Below, piece after piece: positions 15,385-20,246 of a stretch of 20,246 nucleotides of DNA. Made by a program: the position numbers and the translations under genes. Under the pieces are notes generated by a model that was not told the DNA's origin, made no database searches, and saw nothing but the letters and a program-made list of their open reading frames with translations. Position 1 is the stretch's first letter; the number at the start of each line of letters is the position of its first letter. The DNA comes from Gammaproteobacteria bacterium (GTDB taxonomy: Bacteria; Pseudomonadota; Gammaproteobacteria; SURF-13). The stretch is taken from positions 1 through 20,246 of the forward strand of contig JAMCTV010000083.1 in the NCBI GenBank assembly GCA_023381235.1, in the 5' to 3' direction.

Positions 15385-16191
15385 ATGGCGGCTTTAAACT
15401 ATCGCGCTATCTGGATCTCGGACGTACACCTCGGTATCCGCGCCTGCAAGGCGGAGTTTCTGCTCGATTTTCTCAAGCAGACCGAATCGCAATATCTGTA
15501 TCTGATTGGCGACATCATTGATTTCTGGAGCCTGAAGACCTTCTGGTACTGGCCGCCGCTGCACAATGAAGTGGTGCAGGCCATTCTGCGCAAGGCGGCC
15601 AGCGGCACGAAGGTAATTTACGTACCGGGCAATCACGATGAGCTGTTTCGGAATTACGTAGGCCAGACCTTCGCGCGTATTAAGGTGTGTGCGAGCGCGG
15701 TGCACAAAACCGCCGACGGACGCAGGTTGCTGGTGATTCACGGCGACGAGTTTGACACCATCGTCAAGCACAGCAAATGGCTCGCCGTTCTGGGCAGCGG
15801 CGCGTACGAGTTCCTGTTGTTCGCCAACCGGCTGGTCAATTATTTCAGGAGAAAGTTCGGTTTTCCTTACTGGTCGCTCGCGGCCTATCTGAAGCATAAA
15901 GTCAAGAATGCCATGAACTTCATCAGCAACTTCGAGCAGGCCCTGGTGCACGAGGCCATGAAACGCAAGGTGCAGGGCGTGGTGTGCGGCCATATCCACA
16001 AGGCCACCATTGAAGATCATGATGGCGTGCTGTACTGCAATGACGGCGACTGGGTGGAGAGTTGCACCGCCTTGGTGGAAAACCACGACGGCGGGTTGGA
16101 GGTGATTCGCTGGGCGGACGAGAGCGTGATCTTGCTTAGAGAAGAGTATGAAAATTGTCATAGTCAGCGACGCCTGGTTTCCGCAAATTAA
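15385..16191 (+). CDS. PlcP-like metallophosphoesterase (LpxH-superfamily; putative phospholipase C)
   Basis: 268 residues, calcineurin-type fold with every metal motif: D13-V-H15, GDIID (D43), GNHDE (N83, H84), VIHGDE (H119) and GHIH (H203, H205). Automatic labels for this family are often UDP-2,3-diacylglucosamine diphosphatase, but the RAxWISDVHLG start, CKAEFLLDFL, YWSLAAYLKHKVKNA and GDWVESCTALVE match the PlcP type, which in rhizobia and marine bacteria strips headgroups from phospholipids to give diacylglycerol during phosphate starvation. This is recognition from memory. ATG 15385 has GAGGA 5-9 nt upstream; an upstream GTG at 15343 lacks a ribosome site and falls at the predicted transcript start. 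It overlaps the following glycosyltransferase by 44 bp. There is no signal peptide, so it should be cytoplasmic or peripheral to the inner membrane. Confidence 0.88.
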   Translation: MAALNYRAIWISDVHLGIRACKAEFLLDFLKQTESQYLYLIGDIIDFWSLKTFWYWPPLHNEVVQAILRKAASGTKVIYVPGNHDELFRNYVGQTFARIKVCASAVHKTADGRRLLVIHGDEFDTIVKHSKWLAVLGSGAYEFLLFANRLVNYFRRKFGFPYWSLAAYLKHKVKNAMNFISNFEQALVHEAMKRKVQGVVCGHIHKATIEDHDGVLYCNDGDWVESCTALVENHDGGLEVIRWADESVILLREEYENCHSQRRLVSAN

Positions 16192-17179
16192 CGGGGTGGT
16201 TACCTCGCTTTCCAGAACCATACAGGAACTGGAAAAGCTGGGTCACCAAATCCAGGCCGTCACCCCAGATCAGTTCAAAACCATTGCCTGCCCGACCTAT
16301 CCTGAGATCCGCCTTGCGCTGAATCCGCGCAAGAAGACGCATGCGATGATCGAGGCGTTTAAGCCGGACGCCGTGCACATCGCCACCGAGGGCCCGCTGG
16401 GTTTGGCCGCGCGCGGCTGGTGCATGAAGCAAAAATTTCCCTTTACCACCTCCTTTCACACGCGTTTCCCGGAGTATGTGAAGCTGCGCTTTGGCGTACC
16501 GCTCATGGTTACGTATGCGTTTCAACGCCGGTTTCACGGCGCGGCGCTCCATACGATGGTAGCGACCGAGGCGCTAAAACAGGAATTGCAGGCCAAGGGT
16601 TTTAACAATCTGGCGATCTGGTCGCGCGGCGTGGATGCCGAACTATTCCGCCCGCGTGACAAATCGCTGCTGGACTATCCGCGCCCGATTTTTACCTATC
16701 TGGGCCGGGTGGCGGTGGAGAAGAACATCGAGTCTTTTTTAAGGCTGGATTTGCCAGGGACGAAATACGTGATTGGCGACGGACCGGATATGGAAAAGAT
16801 GAAGCAGCGCTATCCTGGGGTGAAGTTCGCCGGTTTCAAAACCGGCGAAGATTTGGCGCGGCATCTCGCCTGCGCCGATGTGTTTGTGTTTCCCAGCCGC
16901 ACCGACACCTTCGGTCTGGTGGTGATCGAGGCGCTGGCCTGCGGCGTGCCGGTAGCGGCCTATCCGGTGCGCGGGCCGGGCGATATTATTATTAATGGCG
17001 AGACCGGCTATCTGGATGAAGACTTGCGCCAGGCGGCGCTGAAGGCGCTGTCACTCAGCCCGGAGCGGGCCCGGGCCGGCGCGCTCGATTATACCTGGCA
17101 GGCGTGTACGCAGCAGTTTGTTATGCATCTCGGCGCCGCTGCGTGCAGCAGTAGCGCAGGCAAAGCCGTTACGGCGTAA
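16148..17179 (+). CDS. GT4-family glycosyltransferase, Agt-like (putative diacylglycerol glycosyltransferase)
   Basis: 343 residues of GT-B fold. N-terminal half: IVIVSDAWFPQINGVV, then PTYPEIRLAL, HIATEGPLGLAARGWC and FTTSFHTRFPEYVKLRFGVP. C-terminal nucleotide-sugar half: YLGRVAVEKN and the D-x7-E motif in TDTFGLVVIEALACG (Asp replaces the usual first Glu). These blocks resemble Agt, the transferase that makes glucosyl- or glucuronosyl-diacylglycerol in phosphate-starved rhizobia; GDP-mannose-type transferases of similar sequence are the alternative. GAGAAGAG lies just before ATG 16148, inside the plcP-like gene (44-bp overlap), so the two are co-translated. A plcP-agt pairing is known in other bacteria. 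The 3' end overlaps gcvPB by 11 bp, convergent. Confidence 0.87.
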   Translation: MKIVIVSDAWFPQINGVVTSLSRTIQELEKLGHQIQAVTPDQFKTIACPTYPEIRLALNPRKKTHAMIEAFKPDAVHIATEGPLGLAARGWCMKQKFPFTTSFHTRFPEYVKLRFGVPLMVTYAFQRRFHGAALHTMVATEALKQELQAKGFNNLAIWSRGVDAELFRPRDKSLLDYPRPIFTYLGRVAVEKNIESFLRLDLPGTKYVIGDGPDMEKMKQRYPGVKFAGFKTGEDLARHLACADVFVFPSRTDTFGLVVIEALACGVPVAAYPVRGPGDIIINGETGYLDEDLRQAALKALSLSPERARAGALDYTWQACTQQFVMHLGAAACSSSAGKAVTA

Positions 17180-18617
17180 ACGCGACATCCAGTTCGCGCA
17201 CCGCCTTCACGTCGTCCAGGCGGCGCACCGGCGTGGTGTAGGGTGCGCCCTTCACCTGTTCGGGCGAGGCGTGCGCCTCGGCGAGGATTTTGTGCATCGC
17301 GTCTATAAAACCATCCAGCGTTTGCTTGTCTTCTGTTTCGGTGGGCTCGATCAGCAAACACTCCGGCACCAGCAGCGGAAAATACGTGGTCGGCGCGTGA
17401 TACCCGTAATCCAATAGACGTTTCGCCACGTCCATGGCCGTCACGCCGGTTTCGTCCTTGAGCTTCTTCAGGGTGAGAATGAATTCATGCGTGGCGCGGC
17501 GCTTCGGGTAAGCCGCCTGAAACCCAGCCCGCATAAGTTGCGCCATCAGATAATTGGCGTTGAGCGTGGCGAACTCGGCCACGCGCGGCATACCCTCACG
17601 CCCCAGCAGGCGCGCGTAAACATAGGCGCGCAGCAGCACGCCCGCGTTGCCCATGTGCGCGGACAAGCGCCCGATGCTGTGCGGACAATCCTTTTCAGTG
17701 AGCCAGCGGTAACCGCCGTCCGGATTTCTGCCCACCATGGGTATGGGCAGAAACGGCACTAGCCGGTCGCTCACTCCCACCGGCCCCGCGCCTGGTCCGC
17801 CGCCGCCGTGCGGGGTGGAAAAGGTTTTGTGCAGATTCATGTGGATCACGTCAAAGCCCATATCGCCCGGCTTGACCTTGCCAAGTATGGCGTTGAGGTT
17901 GGCGCCGTCGTAGTACAGCAGGCCGCCCGCGTCATGCGCGATGCGCGCCACGGTCTGGATATCGCGTTCAAACACGCCCAAGGTGGAGGGGTTGGTGAGC
18001 ATGAGCCCCGCCGTGTTCGGACCCACCGCCGCGCGTAGTTGCTCTATGTCAATGTCGCCCTTCGGGCCGGTGGGGATTTCGCGCACCGTGTAGCCGCACA
18101 TGGCGGCAGTGGCGGGGTTGGTGCCGTGCGCGGCGTCGGGCACCAGGATTTCGGTACGCGCCGTGTCGCCGCGCAAGTCGTGATAGGCGCGGATCATGGC
18201 GACACCGGCGAACTCGCCCTGCGCGCCCGCCATCGGCGTGAGCGACACCGCCTTCATGTCCGTGACATCCTTGAGTATTTCCTGCAACTCATACATGCAG
18301 GCCAGGAAGCCCTGGCTGAAGTTTTCCGGCGCATTGGGGTGCCGGTTCACAAAACCCGGCAGCAGCGCGTGCGTATTGCATGCGCGCGGATTGTACTTCA
18401 TGGTGCACGAGCCGAGCGGATAGAAATGCGTGTCTATCGAGAAATTTTTCTGCGACAGCCGCGTGTAATGCCGCACCGCTTGCATCTCGGATACCTCCGG
18501 CAGCAGCGGATGTGTTTTGCGCCGCAACGCACCCGGAATGTCGTTTACCTCCGGCTTACTCAGCGGCGCCTGTGAGGGGTTGGTGCGGCCGGATTTTGAG
18601 TGCTCGAAAATCAGCAT
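17169..18617 (-). CDS. gcvPB: Glycine dehydrogenase (decarboxylating) subunit 2
   Basis: C-terminal half of the split P-protein of the glycine cleavage system; PLP enzyme that decarboxylates glycine and loads aminomethyl onto GcvH-lipoate together with GcvPA. 482 residues, normal for the family. Landmarks: FYPLGSCTMKYNP (about residues 65-77), DAAHGTNPATAAMCG (161-175), PSTLGVFE and the PLP-lysine in NLHKTFSTPHGGGGPGAGP (K264). The start ATG 18617 follows tpx after 27 bp without a clear Shine-Dalgarno. It is the last gene of the minus-strand cluster here, and its stop shares 17169-17179 with the convergent GT4 gene. Confidence 0.97.
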   Translation of the reverse strand: MLIFEHSKSGRTNPSQAPLSKPEVNDIPGALRRKTHPLLPEVSEMQAVRHYTRLSQKNFSIDTHFYPLGSCTMKYNPRACNTHALLPGFVNRHPNAPENFSQGFLACMYELQEILKDVTDMKAVSLTPMAGAQGEFAGVAMIRAYHDLRGDTARTEILVPDAAHGTNPATAAMCGYTVREIPTGPKGDIDIEQLRAAVGPNTAGLMLTNPSTLGVFERDIQTVARIAHDAGGLLYYDGANLNAILGKVKPGDMGFDVIHMNLHKTFSTPHGGGGPGAGPVGVSDRLVPFLPIPMVGRNPDGGYRWLTEKDCPHSIGRLSAHMGNAGVLLRAYVYARLLGREGMPRVAEFATLNANYLMAQLMRAGFQAAYPKRRATHEFILTLKKLKDETGVTAMDVAKRLLDYGYHAPTTYFPLLVPECLLIEPTETEDKQTLDGFIDAMHKILAEAHASPEQVKGAPYTTPVRRLDDVKAVRELDVAFTP

Positions 18618-18644
18618 GATGTTCGCAAAGCGGAATCCATGTTG

Positions 18645-19145
18645 TTATTTCAACGCCGCCAGCGCCTTGTCGTAATCCGGTTCCTGCGAAATCTCCGGCA
18701 CCAGTTGCGTGTAAACCACCTTGTCGTTTTCGTCTACCACTATCACGGCGCGCGCGGTGATACCGGCCAGAGGGCCGTCCTCGATCAGCACGCCGTAGTC
18801 CTTGGCGAAGTGGCGGTCGCGCATCATGGACAGCGTCATCACGTTTTTGGTGTTTTCCGAGGTGCAAAAGCGGTTCATGGCGAAGGGCAGATCAGCCGAG
18901 ATCATCAGCATCACCACGTCGTCCCGGCCCTTGGCGTGCTCATTGAATTTTTTGGCGCTCATCGCGCATACCGGCGTATCGAGGCTGGGCACGATGTTGA
19001 GCAGTTTTTTCTTGCCGCGGTAATCGGCCAGGGTGACGTCGTTCAGATTCACGTCGGCGAGGCGGAAACCGGGCGCCTTGGCGCCCACCTTGGGCAGTTC
19101 GCCGCTGGTGTGGATGGGAGTGCCTTTGAGTGTGATGGTTGCCAT
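18645..19145 (-). CDS. tpx: Thiol peroxidase Tpx (atypical 2-Cys peroxiredoxin)
   Basis: Reduces hydroperoxides, preferring lipid/alkyl peroxides, with thioredoxin as reductant. 166 residues against 168 in E. coli. Peroxidatic C60 in SLDTPVCA and resolving C94 in NRFC are both at the expected positions; LPFAMNRFC, the ITARAVIVVDENDKV strand and the EPDYDKALAALK end match the family. A strong AGGAGA site lies 6-7 nt before ATG 19145, the best ribosome site in this cluster. It sits between gcvPA (23 bp upstream) and gcvPB (27 bp downstream), so it is very likely co-transcribed with them. Confidence 0.97.
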   Translation of the reverse strand: MATITLKGTPIHTSGELPKVGAKAPGFRLADVNLNDVTLADYRGKKKLLNIVPSLDTPVCAMSAKKFNEHAKGRDDVVMLMISADLPFAMNRFCTSENTKNVMTLSMMRDRHFAKDYGVLIEDGPLAGITARAVIVVDENDKVVYTQLVPEISQEPDYDKALAALK

Positions 19146-19168
19146 GGTTGTCTCCTCTGAATAGGTTT

Positions 19169-20246
19169 TTAAGCCGCCAGTATACGCCGTAACTGCTCGG
19201 CGTAGGCGTCAAGGTCGGCGGCGGTTTTGGTTTCTGTGGCGCACACCAGCAGGGCATTGCCAAGTTCGGGATAGTGTTCGCCCAAATCAAAACCGCCGAG
19301 GATGTTCTGCTGCGCCAGTTGCGCCAGCACCTGTCTGACCGGCTTGTTTAAACGCACGACCGTTTCATGGAATACCGGGCGGGTGAACACCTTGCTCACG
19401 CCGGGCAGGGCGCACAATTTTTCCGTGAGGCGCACGGTATTGGCGTGACACGCCGTGGCGACACGCTCCAGCCCTTCCGGGCCGAGCAACGTCATGTGGA
19501 TGGTGGCGGCGGTGACCAGCAAGCCTTGATTGGTGCAGATGTTGGATGTCGCCTTGGAGCGGCGGATGTGCTGTTCACGCGCTTGCAGCGTGAGCGCGAA
19601 GCCCGGCTTGCCGTCCAGGTCCACGGTGCGGCCGATGATGCGCCCCGGCATTTGCCGAACCAGCGGCTTTTTGCAGCACATGAAGCCGAAGTACGGCCCG
19701 CCGGAGGACAGCGGTGCGCCCAGCGGCTGACCTTCGCCGCAGGCGATGTCCGCGCCTGCTTTGCCCCACGCGCCGGGTGGCTTTAACAGCGCGAGCGAGA
19801 CGGGATTGACCATGGCGATGACCAGCAAACCATTTTCATGCGCCCAATCGGTGAGCGCGTCCACTTCCTCCAGCACGCCGAAGAAATTCGGCTGCGCGAT
19901 AATCAGCGCCGCAAAATCGCCGCTGTTAAATTGCTTCAGTGCATCAGGCACCGTGTGGCCTTCGCCCGCGCAATAAGGTATTTCCACCAGCTCGATATCC
20001 TGTTGCCCCACGATGCTGCGCACGACCTGACGGTAAACCGGGTGCACGGTGCAAGGCATCAGGATGCGCCTCGATTTGCCGTGCGCGCGCACCGCCATGA
20101 GCACCGCCTCGGCGAACGCCGAAGCGCCGTCGTAGAGCGAGGCGTTGGACACGTCCATGCCGGTGAGCGAGGCCATCATGGTTTGAAATTCGTACAGCAA
20201 TTGCAGCGTGCCTTGGCTCGCCTCGGCCTGGTAGGGCGTATACGCC
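19169..20246 (-). CDS. gcvPA: Glycine dehydrogenase (decarboxylating) subunit 1 (5' end outside window)
   Basis: N-terminal half of the split P-protein. 358 residues are visible to the TAA at 19171-19169; the full protein is usually about 440-450, so some 90 residues lie beyond the right edge. The frame stays open to base 20246 and reads AYTPYQAEASQGTLQ before LLYEFQTMMASLTGMDV, the family hallmark, so the TTG at 20200 is not a start. Further landmarks: NASLYDGASAFAEA, EVDALTDWAHENG, GGPYFGFMCC and the ICTNQGLL motif. It is followed by tpx after 23 bp. Any glycine riboswitch, gcvT or gcvH would lie to the right of this window. Confidence 0.97.
   Translation of the reverse strand, partial: AYTPYQAEASQGTLQLLYEFQTMMASLTGMDVSNASLYDGASAFAEAVLMAVRAHGKSRRILMPCTVHPVYRQVVRSIVGQQDIELVEIPYCAGEGHTVPDALKQFNSGDFAALIIAQPNFFGVLEEVDALTDWAHENGLLVIAMVNPVSLALLKPPGAWGKAGADIACGEGQPLGAPLSSGGPYFGFMCCKKPLVRQMPGRIIGRTVDLDGKPGFALTLQAREQHIRRSKATSNICTNQGLLVTAATIHMTLLGPEGLERVATACHANTVRLTEKLCALPGVSKVFTRPVFHETVVRLNKPVRQVLAQLAQQNILGGFDLGEHYPELGNALLVCATETKTAADLDAYAEQLRRILAA

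Noticed and set aside
15385..16191. Calling the metallophosphoesterase LpxH (lipid A biosynthesis)
   Set aside because: Shared metal motifs exist, but the CKAEFLLDFL, YWSLAAYLKHKVKNA and GDWVESCTALVE blocks and the GT4 neighbour fit PlcP better; LpxH is about 240 residues with a different N-terminus.
20198..20200. TTG at 20200 as the start of gcvPA
   Set aside because: The frame continues upstream with the family motif YTPYQAE-SQGTLQ to the window edge, so the gene is truncated by the window.

Overview
The window is a densely packed, GC-rich stretch of chromosome, most likely from a non-enteric gammaproteobacterium (Chromatiales or Acidiferrobacterales type) or possibly a betaproteobacterium. 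This rests on the protein families seen: CcoG, a glycine decarboxylase P-protein split into PA and PB, an ArnT-like glycosyltransferase, DgkA, Lgt and Tpx. The placement is inference. I see no phage, IS element, CRISPR array, tRNA or rRNA. The longest stretches without a gene are about 185 bp.

Layout. Positions 1-291 hold the 3' end of a TPR-like gene. Positions 366-2462 (+) hold ccoG, a small two-helix membrane protein and a FixH-like lipoprotein, all overlapping. Facing them on the minus strand (3683-2459) is a short respiratory-looking cluster: a 35-residue one-helix membrane peptide with a near-consensus promoter, a stand-alone four-helix protein resembling part of CcoN (cbb3 oxidase subunit I), and an unrecognised CxC/CxxC protein. 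Positions 9650-3775 (-) form a long tight gene train: GT2 glycosyltransferase, TVP38/DedA-like membrane protein, ArnT-like glycosyltransferase, RlmI-like rRNA methyltransferase, lgt and thyA. Upstream of it is a 114-bp array of four back-to-back perfect hairpins (9681-9794), then a two-component system on the same strand (11779-9838). Divergent from that system is a YyaL-type thioredoxin-domain protein (11845-13914), which runs 29 bp into a convergent PfkB-family kinase.

Positions 13886-17179 are the most interesting functionally. dgkA and the PfkB kinase read left. A PlcP-like metallophosphoesterase and an Agt-like GT4 glycosyltransferase read right. The shared control region carries a Pho-box-like direct repeat overlapping the -35 of the plcP-like promoter. 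Together these look like a phosphate-starvation lipid-remodelling module: phospholipid to diacylglycerol (PlcP), diacylglycerol to glycolipid (Agt), and diacylglycerol back to phosphatidic acid (DgkA).

The right end (20246-17169, -) is the glycine cleavage P-protein pair gcvPA (5' end outside the window) and gcvPB, with a thiol peroxidase gene, tpx, sitting between the two halves.

Genes are packed with 1-50 bp overlaps or very short gaps. Three convergent gene pairs share their stop-codon regions, leaving no room for ordinary terminators.
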